Assembly (NCBI RefSeq): GCF_022842375.1
Contig: NZ_JALHPR010000004.1
Span: forward strand, 62,001-126,000
Direction of reading: 5' to 3'
Length of the DNA stretch: 64,000 bases
DNA from: Elioraea sp.
GTDB taxonomy: Bacteria > Pseudomonadota > Alphaproteobacteria > Acetobacterales > Acetobacteraceae
This document shows, one piece after another, positions 29,911-38,400 of the stretch. Numbering within the stretch: position 1 is the first letter of the stretch; every line of letters begins with the position of its first letter. The position numbers and the translations under genes were made by a program. The notes beneath the pieces were generated by a model that ran no database searches, had not been told where the DNA came from, and worked only from the letters and a program-made list of their open reading frames with translations.

Positions 29911-31073
29911 CGCTCGTCTACCTGGTTGCCGGCGAGGCCTCGGGCGACATCCTCGGTGCGCGGCTGATCGCAGCACTCCGCGCGCGGCGGCCCGATCTCC
30001 GCGTCGCCGGCATCGGCGGGGCACGGATGCAGGCGGAGGGCCTCGTCTCGCTCTTCCCGATGGAGGAGCTGTCGCTGATGGGGCTCGCCGAGGTACTGCC
30101 CTCGCTCGCCCGCCTCATCCGCCGCATGGGCGAGGCGGAGGCCGATATCCTCACGCAACGACCCGCGGCGCTGGTGACGATCGATGCGCCCTCCTTCACG
30201 CTGAGGCTGGCCGCGCGCGTGCGGCCAAAGGGCGTGCGCGTCGTGCACTATGTCGCACCGCAGGTCTGGGCATGGCGGCCGTGGCGGGTGAAGCGCATTG
30301 CCGCCTCGGTCGACAGGCTGCTCTGCCTGCTGCCGTTCGAGCCTTCGTTCTTCGCCAAGGCCGGCATCGATGCGCGCTTCGTCGGCCACCCAATCCTGGA
30401 AGGCGCCGTCGCGGGTGACGCCAATGCGTTCCGTCAACGCAATGGCATCGCAGCCGATGCGAAGGTGCTGGTGGTGATGCCGGGAAGCCGTGGCGGCGAG
30501 CTCAACCGGCACCTGCCCGTGTTCGGGGCAGCGATCGACCGGCTGCGCGAGGCCGTGCCGGGTTTCGCGCCCGTAGCGCTCGCCCTGCCGCGCCATGTCG
30601 CGCGCATCGAAGCCGCGTGGCCTCGCATTCCCGTTCTTTCCGCCGATGGCGAGAAGCGCGATGCGCTTGCCGCGGCGACGGCAGCACTCGTGAAATCCGG
30701 CACCTCGTCCCTCGAAGTTGCGCTCGCCGGCGTGCCGCAGGTGGTGGCCTACAAGGTGAACCCGATCACGGCAGCGATCGTGCGGCGGCTGGTGAAGGTC
30801 CGCCACGCCTCGCTTGTGAACATCCTCGCCACCACGCCCGCGATCCCGGAGCTGATCCAGGAGGCGTGCACGGGCGAGACGCTCGCCGCCACGCTCGCAC
30901 CGCTGCTCGCTGATCCTGCCGCCGCCGCGGCGCAGCACGCGGCCTACGCGGAGGCCCGCGCCGCGCTGTCCCCGCCAGGTGGCCAGCAGCCAAGCGAGGC
31001 GGCAGCGGACGCCGTTCTCGCCGCGATCGACGAAAAAACGGGCTTCACGGGCGGGCTTGACGGGCGGGCTTGA
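29907..31073 (+). CDS. lpxB: lipid-A-disaccharide synthase
   Basis: A 388-residue peripheral inner-membrane GT19 enzyme that joins UDP-diacylglucosamine and lipid X. Signatures are VAGEASGDILGARL at the N-terminus, the DAPSF block, HYVAPQVWAWRPWRVK, FEPSFFAKAGIDARFVGHP, and MPGSRGGEL. The ATG overlaps the M20 stop (ATGA), so it is coupled to an unrelated operon and not placed with lpxD-fabZ-lpxA-lpxI as in most proteobacteria. A 13-bp tandem duplication sets the last residues and the stop. Confidence 0.95.
   Translation: MTLVYLVAGEASGDILGARLIAALRARRPDLRVAGIGGARMQAEGLVSLFPMEELSLMGLAEVLPSLARLIRRMGEAEADILTQRPAALVTIDAPSFTLRLAARVRPKGVRVVHYVAPQVWAWRPWRVKRIAASVDRLLCLLPFEPSFFAKAGIDARFVGHPILEGAVAGDANAFRQRNGIAADAKVLVVMPGSRGGELNRHLPVFGAAIDRLREAVPGFAPVALALPRHVARIEAAWPRIPVLSADGEKRDALAAATAALVKSGTSSLEVALAGVPQVVAYKVNPITAAIVRRLVKVRHASLVNILATTPAIPELIQEACTGETLAATLAPLLADPAAAAAQHAAYAEARAALSPPGGQQPSEAAADAVLAAIDEKTGFTGGLDGRA
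31047..31072 (+). repeat. 13-bp tandem duplication at the 3' end of lpxB
   Basis: ACGGGCGGGCTTG occurs twice in direct succession at 31047-31059 and 31060-31072, and a diverged partial copy follows. Because 13 is not a multiple of three, the second copy is read in another frame and supplies the lpxB stop codon. Confidence 0.8.
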
Positions 31074-31154
31074 CGGCCGGGTCAGGCACGAGAACAGTCC
31101 GGCAGCAAGACAAAGATGCCCGGCATGCATGGGCCGATATGGGAGGATGGTTCG

Positions 31155-32156
31155 ATGCAGCTTCGTCGTCGCACGCTGCTTGGCGCGGCAGCACCGCTCT
31201 GCGCAGCACCGATCCTGGCCGCAACGATCGGCCCGGCGCGCGCGCAGGCATTCCCTTCGCGGTCGATCCGTATCGTCGTTCCATTCCCCGCCGGCGGAAC
31301 GACCGACATGCTCGCCCGCCTGATCGCACAGGGCATGACGACGACGCTCGGCCAGCCCGTGGTCGTCGAGAACCGCGGCGGCGGCGGCGGTGCGATCGGG
31401 GCCGACGTGGTCGCCAAGGCAGCGGCCGATGGCTACACGCTGCTCTTCCACAACCTCACCTTCACCACGACCTCGGCCGCGCTCGCCGACGCCGGGCGCG
31501 CGCCGCACGACATGTTCCGTGATTTCGCTCCCGTATCACTTGCCGCGAACGTGCCGTTCCTGCTCCTGGGTGCGGCCAATGTCCCGGCTGGCAACCTCAC
31601 GGAGTTCGCAGCCTGGGCCAGGACGCAGCCTGCCACCGCGCTGAACTATGGGTCGACGGGCCCTGGCAGCACGATGAATCTGCTGGGCGAAGTCTACAAG
31701 CGCGATGCCGGCATCACGATGGAGCACATCCCCTTCCGGGGTGCGGCGCCGCTGGTGCAGGAGATGCTCGCAGGCCGCATCCAGTTCGGCGGCGACCAGA
31801 TCTCCACCGCGCTCGGCCATGTGCGCAGCGGCGCGCTGAAGGCGCTCGCCACCACGGCGTCACGCCGCACCGAGGCGCTGCCCGATGTGGCGACCGTCGC
31901 CGAGCAGGGATTCCCGAACCTCGCCATCGCCGGCTGGAACGGGTTCTTCGCCCCGGCCGGAACGCCGGCGGCGGTGATCGCGCAGCTGGGCACGGCGATC
32001 CGCGCGGCGATCGCACAGCCCGATGCGGCACGGCGGATGCGCGAGGTCGCCGCCGAGCCCGTGGGCTCGGACCCGGCCGAGCTCGACGCCGTTCTGCGCG
32101 CGCAGTCGGCCGCCGTGCAGCCGCTGGTCGCGCAGTTCCGCCTCCGCGTCGAGTAG
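31155..32156 (+). CDS. tripartite tricarboxylate transporter substrate-binding protein (Bug family)
   Basis: A 333-residue periplasmic binding protein. The signal peptide begins MQLRRRTLLGAAAP and is cleaved near ARAQA; the arginine pair allows Tat export. The Bug signature PSRSIRIVVPFPAGGTTD follows directly, with VVVENRGGGGGAIGAD typical of the family. The start at 31155 has GGAGG eight bases upstream. No TctA or TctB membrane genes are adjacent, so it is an orphan receptor, as is frequent in Acetobacteraceae and Burkholderiales. The ligand is unknown. Confidence 0.92.
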   Translation: MQLRRRTLLGAAAPLCAAPILAATIGPARAQAFPSRSIRIVVPFPAGGTTDMLARLIAQGMTTTLGQPVVVENRGGGGGAIGADVVAKAAADGYTLLFHNLTFTTTSAALADAGRAPHDMFRDFAPVSLAANVPFLLLGAANVPAGNLTEFAAWARTQPATALNYGSTGPGSTMNLLGEVYKRDAGITMEHIPFRGAAPLVQEMLAGRIQFGGDQISTALGHVRSGALKALATTASRRTEALPDVATVAEQGFPNLAIAGWNGFFAPAGTPAAVIAQLGTAIRAAIAQPDAARRMREVAAEPVGSDPAELDAVLRAQSAAVQPLVAQFRLRVE

Positions 32157-32160
32157 CGCC

Positions 32161-33102
32161 CTACAGCAGCCCGGCCGCCCGCGCCGCTACGCCGGCTGCC
32201 TCGATCCGCGCCTCGATCTCGCGCGCGACGGCAAGCGCCGCGCGGCCGGCAGTGCCATCGACCACCACTGGCGCTTCGCCACGGATCGCCGAGACGAAGC
32301 CGGCAAGCTGCGCACTCAGCGAATCAGCGTCGATCCAGCTCTCCTCCGCCACGCTGCCATCGGCGACAGCGAAATGGCGGAGGGTGCGGCCGACGAGATC
32401 GGCCTCGAGCGTGCCGTCGGCACCGGCGAGCCGGAGCGTGCGCGTCGTCGCCGGGGCGATGCGGCTTGCCGAGAGGTTCGCCGCGCGGCCATCGGCAAAA
32501 GTGAGGCGTGCGAGCGCGACATCGATCGTCTCCGACATCACCACCGCCCCCGTCGCCGCGATCTCAACGGGCGAGGCGCTGGCGAGCATCAGCACGAGGT
32601 CGATGTCGTGGATCATGAGGTCGAGGACGACGGATACATCGGTTCCCCGCGGCCGGAACGGGGCGACACGCACGCATTCGAGCGCGAGCGGCCGCGAGAT
32701 GTGCCGCGTGATCGCCCCGCGCGCGGCGGAGAACCGCTCGAGATGGCCGACCTGGAGGACACGGCCCGCCCGTGCGGCACGGGCGATCAGGTCATCGGCC
32801 TCGGCCAGCGTCGCGGTGATCGGCTTCTCCACCATCACGTGGAGGCCGGCATCGAGCGCGGCAGCCGCCACGCCGTGATGCGCCCCTGTCGGGGTTGCGA
32901 TGATCACCGCATCGGCCGCCACGATCGCTGCGTCGAGCGAGGGCAGGACCGGCGCGCCGACCTCGGCCGCGATCATCCCCGCGCGCTCGGCGCTCTGGTC
33001 CAGCACGCCGACGAGCTCGGCTTCGGGCGAGGCGGCGACCTTCTGCGCGTGGAAGCGCCCGAAATGCCCTGCCCCGACAATCGCGATCCTGACGCCTGCC
33101 AT
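32161..33102 (-). CDS. Gfo/Idh/MocA-family oxidoreductase
   Basis: A 313-residue NAD(P)-dependent sugar-type dehydrogenase. The Rossmann motif GAGHFGRFHAQK is at the start, the conserved VEKPITATLAEAD block supplies the catalytic Lys, and VLDLMIHDIDLVL is the metal/active-site helix with Asp and His. The start at 33102 (MAGVRIA) has GGGAGCG upstream; the longer frame is unsupported. It converges with the binding-protein gene, with four bases between the stops. Gfo/Idh enzymes next to lpxB can be GnnA, which makes a 3-keto sugar for amide-linked lipid A, but no gnnB is here, so this stays a possibility only. Confidence 0.85.
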   Translation of the reverse strand: MAGVRIAIVGAGHFGRFHAQKVAASPEAELVGVLDQSAERAGMIAAEVGAPVLPSLDAAIVAADAVIIATPTGAHHGVAAAALDAGLHVMVEKPITATLAEADDLIARAARAGRVLQVGHLERFSAARGAITRHISRPLALECVRVAPFRPRGTDVSVVLDLMIHDIDLVLMLASASPVEIAATGAVVMSETIDVALARLTFADGRAANLSASRIAPATTRTLRLAGADGTLEADLVGRTLRHFAVADGSVAEESWIDADSLSAQLAGFVSAIRGEAPVVVDGTAGRAALAVAREIEARIEAAGVAARAAGLL

Positions 33103-33350
33103 CCTACGCTCCCCGAAAGGTGTTTCCGCATCGGTGGAAACCGCTTCCCCATGTCTTGCGAGCACCCTCGCGCATACCGCCGTGACCAGCCGGAGGCGAT
33201 CTGCTCTGGCCCCCCGCTTTGGCCGGCCGAAACTGCCCGACGCGCGCCTTCATTCCGACACCTTGGCGGGCGATCCAACCCATAAAAGCGGGGTTGACGA
33301 TCTTCCTGTGTCACGGTGCTGTCACGCGGGGGCTTCAGGGCAGGGGTTCG

Positions 33351-35648
33351 ATGCACGGTGTAGCGGAAATGGGCGGCCAGCGCAGGGTGGCCGGCGAGAC
33401 GACGGTGCTGGCCATGCTTTCGGCCGGCTTCTTCGCCTCGGGCTTTGCCGCTCTGCTCTACCAGGTGATCTGGCAGCGCATGCTCGGCCTCTTCGCCGGC
33501 TCCGATGCCGTCACGGCCGCACTCGTCGTCGGCGCCTTCCTTGCCGGTCTCGGGCTCGGCTCGCTGCTCGCGGGCTTCATCGCCGACAAGCTGAACCCGC
33601 GCCGCGCGGCCTGGGCCTTCATCGGCTGCGAGGTCGGCATCGCGCTGTTCGCACTCGCCAGCCGCCCGTTCTTCTACGACGTGGTGGTCGAGCGCCTCGG
33701 CCCGATGATGACCGAGGGCTGGCAGATCTTCGCCGTGTGCTTCCTGGGCCTGCTCGCGCCGACGCTGCTGATGGGCCTGTCGCTGCCGCTGCTCGCGCGC
33801 GCGGTGGTGGCGCGGCTTGAGACGGCGGCCGGGCGGATCGGCTGGCTCTACGGCATCAACACGCTGGGGGCCGCGGCGGGAACGTTGCTCGGCGGGTTCT
33901 GGCTGGTCGGCACGGTCGGGTTCGAGGCGGCCCTCTGGGTGGGTGCGGGGCTGAACCTGTTCGCCGCAGCCGTGACGCTCGCGGTGCTCGGGTCGCTGCC
34001 GCGCACGGTGGCGGTTACCCCGGCGGCGACAGGTCCGGCGACGGAAAGTGCCGGTGACGACGGGCTCGGCCTGCCGGCCTGGACGTTCCTGGTCTTCCTC
34101 TCGGGCTTCTTCATCATCGCGCTCGAGATCCTCTGGGTGCGCGTGCTCGGCATCGCCGGCCAGGCGAACGCCTATTCCTTCTCGCTCATCCTCGGCATCT
34201 TCCTGGCCGCTGACGGGCTTGGCGTCGTTGTCGGCGCGCGCTGGGTGAAGCGGGTCGCAGATACGCGGGCGGCATTCTTCCACCTCCAGTCCTGGGCCGC
34301 GCTCTACGCGCTCGTCACGCTGCTCGGGTTCCGCCAGCTCTATGGCTGGCCTGCCTTCGATGCCTTCCTGGGCATGGAGACGTTCCGCCACGGCCCTGTC
34401 GAGATCAGCATCATTGCCGGCCTCGGGCTCGTGCTGATCGGCCCGCCCGCCTTCCTGCTGGGGATGAGCTTTCCCGTCGTGCAGAAGGCAGTGCAGCGTG
34501 ACCTCGCCTCCGTCGGCTTCCGCGTCGGGCTGGTGCAGGTGGGCAACATCGCGGGCAACGCCGCGGGAAGCCTGATCGGCGGGCTCGTGCTGCTGCACCT
34601 CCTCGGTACGGCGGGAACGGCGCGTGCGGTCGGGCTGCTCGCGCTTGGCATGCTCGTGCTCTGGCTCGTGCTCGCCGCGCGCGGCGGCGTGCACGACCGA
34701 AGGGGTGCCGCGCTGGCCGCCGGGCTCGCGGTCGCGGTCGCGCTGTTTCCCACCAACACGGTGTGGTGGAGCCGCATCCACGGCGTCGGCCCCGGCCAGA
34801 CCGCCTTCGTGGCGGAGGATCGGTCGGGCGTCGTGGTGCTCAGGCTCCAGGACGATTCGGGGCCGATGTTCATCACCGGCCACACGCAGAGCCGCCTGCC
34901 CTTCTGGCCGCACCATTACTTCCTCGGCGCGCTCGGCCCCGCCCTGCACCCGAGCCCGCGCGACGTGCTGGTGATCGGCTCCGGCTCCGGCGGCACGCCC
35001 TTCGCGGCGGGCTGGAACCCGGAGACGCGGCACATCCGCGCGATCGAGCTCATCGCCCCGGTGTACGACGTGATCCGCGACTATGCCGTGACCAAGCCCG
35101 GCAGCGCGCTTGCAGCACTGACCGAGGACAAGCGGTTCGACCTGGTGGTCGGCGATGGCAGGCGGGAGATCTTCGTCTCCGGTGCGCGGTATGACGTGAT
35201 CGAGGCCGACGCGATCCTGCCGCAGACCTCCCACAGCGGCATGCTCTATTCCGTCGAGTTCCTCGCCCTGGTGCGCGGGGCGCTGAAGCCTGGCGGGCTG
35301 TTCGTCCAATGGGCGCCGACGGAGCGCGTGGCGCGCAGCTTCCTCCAGGCCTTCCCGCATGTGCTGATGCTCCAGCCGATCTCGCTGGTGATCGGCAGCG
35401 ACCAGCCGATCCCGTTCGACGCCGAGGCGCTGAAGGCACGGTTCGGAGAACCCGCGTTCAAGGCCTGGGCGGCGCGGGCGGGCGTCGATATCTCCGGCTT
35501 TCCAGGGCTTTTCGCCGATCCGCCCCGCATCTGGCGCCCGGAGACACCGCGCGGCGGCCCCGACGAGGTGAACACCGACCTCTTCCCCCGCGACGAGTTC
35601 TACCTCAACAACACGCTCCGCGGCGCCGCGATGGTCACGCCCCGCTGA
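33351..35648 (+). CDS. membrane protein fused to a spermidine-synthase-like domain
   Basis: A 765-residue protein. The first about 480 residues hold roughly twelve to fourteen membrane helices, and the last about 270 form a soluble methyltransferase-fold domain like spermidine synthase. The nucleotide loop reads VIGSGSGGTPFA, where true synthases have a GGGDGG-type loop. The catalytic Asp region is YDVIEADAILPQTSHSG, so aminopropyl transfer is not assured. The start at 33351 has AGGGG upstream; an ATG at 33369 is possible. It stands alone between a divergent oxidoreductase and secD. Confidence 0.8.
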   Translation: MHGVAEMGGQRRVAGETTVLAMLSAGFFASGFAALLYQVIWQRMLGLFAGSDAVTAALVVGAFLAGLGLGSLLAGFIADKLNPRRAAWAFIGCEVGIALFALASRPFFYDVVVERLGPMMTEGWQIFAVCFLGLLAPTLLMGLSLPLLARAVVARLETAAGRIGWLYGINTLGAAAGTLLGGFWLVGTVGFEAALWVGAGLNLFAAAVTLAVLGSLPRTVAVTPAATGPATESAGDDGLGLPAWTFLVFLSGFFIIALEILWVRVLGIAGQANAYSFSLILGIFLAADGLGVVVGARWVKRVADTRAAFFHLQSWAALYALVTLLGFRQLYGWPAFDAFLGMETFRHGPVEISIIAGLGLVLIGPPAFLLGMSFPVVQKAVQRDLASVGFRVGLVQVGNIAGNAAGSLIGGLVLLHLLGTAGTARAVGLLALGMLVLWLVLAARGGVHDRRGAALAAGLAVAVALFPTNTVWWSRIHGVGPGQTAFVAEDRSGVVVLRLQDDSGPMFITGHTQSRLPFWPHHYFLGALGPALHPSPRDVLVIGSGSGGTPFAAGWNPETRHIRAIELIAPVYDVIRDYAVTKPGSALAALTEDKRFDLVVGDGRREIFVSGARYDVIEADAILPQTSHSGMLYSVEFLALVRGALKPGGLFVQWAPTERVARSFLQAFPHVLMLQPISLVIGSDQPIPFDAEALKARFGEPAFKAWAARAGVDISGFPGLFADPPRIWRPETPRGGPDEVNTDLFPRDEFYLNNTLRGAAMVTPR

Positions 35649-35783
35649 GGCCGACGCACGCGAGAGGCCAGGGCGGTTGCTCCCGGCGGGCATGAGAGGC
35701 ATTCTCCGGCCCCGATTCATGGCCGGGGCAGCGCCCCGGCAGCCCGGCCATGCTCGCCGGACCACGGAGAGTTCCGCGTCGCC

Positions 35784-37382
35784 ATGATGTATTTCGCCCG
35801 CTGGAAAGTGATCGGCATCTGGGCCGTGATCGTGCTCGCGACACTGCTCTGCATCCCCTCGTTCGTCCCGCGCGCGAGCCTCGGCACGGTGGGCGAGCAC
35901 CTGCCGTGGCGGCAGTTCCAGCTCGGCCTCGACCTCAAGGGCGGCTCCTACCTCCTGATGGAGGTGGACATGGAGGCCGTGGTGCGCGAACGGCTCGACA
36001 ACCTGCTCGACAGCACCCGCACGCGGCTGCGCGGGGCGAACATGAACTATACCGGCCTCGCCGCGCGCGACCGTGCCGTGACGCTCCGCCTCGCCGACCC
36101 GTCGCGCGGGCCCGATGCGGTGCGGCTGCTGCGCGAACTCGCCAACCCGATCAACACGGGCGGCATGGGCCAGAGCCAGCCCGACCTCGACGTGCAGGCA
36201 ACGCCAGAAGGCCTGGTGACGATCGCGCTGTCTGAGCCGCTGCTGCGCAACAAGGCGACGCAGGCGGTCGAGCAGTCGATGGAGATCGTCCGCCGCCGCA
36301 TCGACGAGAGCGGCGTGGTCGACCCGATCATCGCGCGGCAGGGCGCAAACCGGCTTCTCGTGCAGCTTCCCGGCGTGCAGGACCCGGAGCGGATCAAGCA
36401 GCTGATCGGCAAGACCGCGCGCATGACCTTCCACCTGCTCGACGAGAACGCCAATCTCGCCGCCCCCGCGCCACCGCCAGGTGTGCAGTTCCTCCGCGGC
36501 GAAGGCCCGCAGGGGGAACAGCGCTACGCCGTCCGCCGCCGCGTCGAGGTCGACGGCGCGAACCTGACGGATGCGCGCGCGGGCCAGAGCCCGCAGACCG
36601 GCGAATGGGTGGTGAACTTCACCTTCGACAGCATCGGCCAGCGCCGCTTCGCCGACATCACCCGCGCCAATGTCAGCCGCCCCTTCGCCATCGTTCTCGA
36701 TGACCGCGTCATCACCGCCCCGGTGATCCGCGAGCCCATCACCGGCGGGCGGGGGCAGATCTCGGGAAGCTTCAACGCACGCTCGGCCAACGACCTCGCC
36801 GTGCTGCTGCGCGCCGGCGCGCTGCCGGCACCGCTGACCGTGATCGAGGAACGCACCGTCGGCCCCGATCTCGGCGCGGATGCGATCAGGGCCGGCACGA
36901 TCGCACTCGCCATCGGCTTCGTGCTCGTGATGGTCTACATGGTGGCGTTCTACGGGCTGTTCGGCATCTTCGCGAACGTCGCGCTCGTCGTGAACATCGT
37001 GCTGCTGCTCGCCGTGCTGAGCCTGCTCGAAGCAACACTCACCCTGCCCGGCATCGCCGGCATCCTGCTCACCCTCGGCATGGCGGTGGATGCGAACATC
37101 CTGATCAACGAACGCATCCGCGAGGAGGCCAAGCGCGGGCGAACGCCGCTGAACGCCATGGAGGCGGGCTTCAAGCGCGCCTTCACCACCATCCTCGACA
37201 GCAATCTCACCACCGTGCTCGCGATGGCCATGCTCTACGCCTTCGGCTCCGGGCCGGTGCGCGGCTTTGCCGTCACCATCACCATCGGAATCGTCGTCTC
37301 GATGTTCTCGGCCCTCGTCCTCGTGCGGCTCATCATGGTCACCTGGTACCGCTCACGCCGCCCCGCGGCGCTGCCGGTCTGA
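35784..37382 (+). CDS. secD: protein translocase subunit SecD
   Basis: A 532-residue inner-membrane subunit that uses the proton gradient to pull exported proteins out of SecYEG. One N-terminal helix (about 8-30) is followed by QLGLDLKGGSYLLMEVD, the large periplasmic P1 region, and a C-terminal bundle of five helices with GPDLGADAIRAG and GMAVDANILINERIREE. Length is normal for a minimal SecD. yajC is not immediately upstream. secF follows after 16 bases. Confidence 0.97.
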   Translation: MMYFARWKVIGIWAVIVLATLLCIPSFVPRASLGTVGEHLPWRQFQLGLDLKGGSYLLMEVDMEAVVRERLDNLLDSTRTRLRGANMNYTGLAARDRAVTLRLADPSRGPDAVRLLRELANPINTGGMGQSQPDLDVQATPEGLVTIALSEPLLRNKATQAVEQSMEIVRRRIDESGVVDPIIARQGANRLLVQLPGVQDPERIKQLIGKTARMTFHLLDENANLAAPAPPPGVQFLRGEGPQGEQRYAVRRRVEVDGANLTDARAGQSPQTGEWVVNFTFDSIGQRRFADITRANVSRPFAIVLDDRVITAPVIREPITGGRGQISGSFNARSANDLAVLLRAGALPAPLTVIEERTVGPDLGADAIRAGTIALAIGFVLVMVYMVAFYGLFGIFANVALVVNIVLLLAVLSLLEATLTLPGIAGILLTLGMAVDANILINERIREEAKRGRTPLNAMEAGFKRAFTTILDSNLTTVLAMAMLYAFGSGPVRGFAVTITIGIVVSMFSALVLVRLIMVTWYRSRRPAALPV

Positions 37383-37398
37383 GCGGAGGGAAACGACC

Positions 37399-38328
37399 AT
37401 GCCACTTCGCCTCGTCCGTGACGGAACGACCGTCCAGTTCATGAAAGGCCGGATCGCCGGCCTCGTTGTCTCGGCTGTGCTTTCGCTCGCCTCCGTCGTG
37501 CTGTTCTTCGCGCCAGGCCTGAACTACGGGCTCGACTTCCAGGGCGGCATCGTCATGGAGGTGCGCACCGAGCAGCCCGCCGATTTCGGGGCGATGCGCG
37601 AGGGCATCGAGGAGCTTGGCCTCGGTTCGGTCGCGCTGCAGCAATTCGGCAGCCCGACGGAAGTGTTGATCCGCCTGCAGCAGCAGCCCGACGAGCCCTC
37701 GCAGCAGCGTGCGGTTGCCGCCGTGCGCGCCTGGCTCGACCAGGAGGTGCCCGGCTCGCGCGTCGTGCGCACGGAGGCCGTGGGCGCGCGCGTGTCGGGG
37801 GAACTCTTCACCGCGGGCATGACGGCGCTCGGCATCGCGCTCCTGGCGATGCTGCTCTACATCTGGTTCCGCTTCGAATGGGAATATGGCGTCGGCGCCG
37901 TCGTCACCCTCATCCTCGACGTGACGAAGGCGATCGGGTTCCTGGCACTCACGCGCATCGAGTTCGACCTCGCCACCGTCGCCGCCGTGCTGACGATCAT
38001 CGGCTACAGCGTGAACGACAAGGTCGTGGTGTATGACCGGATGCGCGAGAACCTGCGCAAGTTCAAGACGATGCCGCTGCGCCAGGTGATCGATCTCTCT
38101 ATCAACGAGAGCCTGAACCGCACCATCGGCACATCCTGCACCACCTTCCTCGCCTGCCTGCCGCTGGCGCTGATCGCGACGGGGCCGGTCGCGAACTTCG
38201 CCTGGGTGATGCTGTTCGGCATCGTCGTCGGCACGTCGAGCTCGATCTTCATCGCAGCCCCGATCCTGCTGTTCCTCGGCGAGCGGCGGCTGCGCAAGAC
38301 GGCCGAAGAGGTGAAGGCACCCGCCTGA
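37399..38328 (+). CDS. secF: protein translocase subunit SecF
   Basis: A 309-residue partner of SecD with six membrane helices. It carries LNYGLDFQGGIVMEV after helix one, the VGARVSGELFTAG entry to helix two, and the proton-path region GYSVNDKVVVYDRMREN. The start at 37399 has GGAGG nine bases upstream. It is co-transcribed with secD and followed by a strong hairpin. Confidence 0.97.
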   Translation: MPLRLVRDGTTVQFMKGRIAGLVVSAVLSLASVVLFFAPGLNYGLDFQGGIVMEVRTEQPADFGAMREGIEELGLGSVALQQFGSPTEVLIRLQQQPDEPSQQRAVAAVRAWLDQEVPGSRVVRTEAVGARVSGELFTAGMTALGIALLAMLLYIWFRFEWEYGVGAVVTLILDVTKAIGFLALTRIEFDLATVAAVLTIIGYSVNDKVVVYDRMRENLRKFKTMPLRQVIDLSINESLNRTIGTSCTTFLACLPLALIATGPVANFAWVMLFGIVVGTSSSIFIAAPILLFLGERRLRKTAEEVKAPA

Positions 38329-38352
38329 CGGACGCGCCGATCTGACGCGAAA

Positions 38353-38380
38353 GGGCCGGGCGCGTCGCCGCACCCGGCCC
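38353..38380. terminator. hairpin between secF and actP
   Basis: GGGCCGGG (38353-38360) and CCCGGCCC (38373-38380) form a perfect eight-base stem with a twelve-base loop, between convergent secF and actP. It can serve both strands; no U-tract is present. Confidence 0.6.
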
Positions 38381-38400
38381 CCCCTGTCACGCCGCTCCGG

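Noticed and set aside
29004-31508. An 834-codon minus-strand frame opposite M20 and lpxB
   Set aside because: Antisense to conserved enzymes; composition is that of third-position GC bias.
33103-33350. Small gene in the 248-base gap before the MFS/spermidine-synthase-like gene
   Set aside because: In-frame upstream codons exist but have no ribosome-binding site or homology; the gap holds only a short tttcc/ggaaa hairpin.
32973-36434. A 1153-codon open frame on the minus strand across the Gfo/Idh, fusion and secD genes
   Set aside because: It is antisense to well-recognised genes, is rich in Arg/His/Glu/Gly typical of high-GC shadow frames, and has no recognisable domain.
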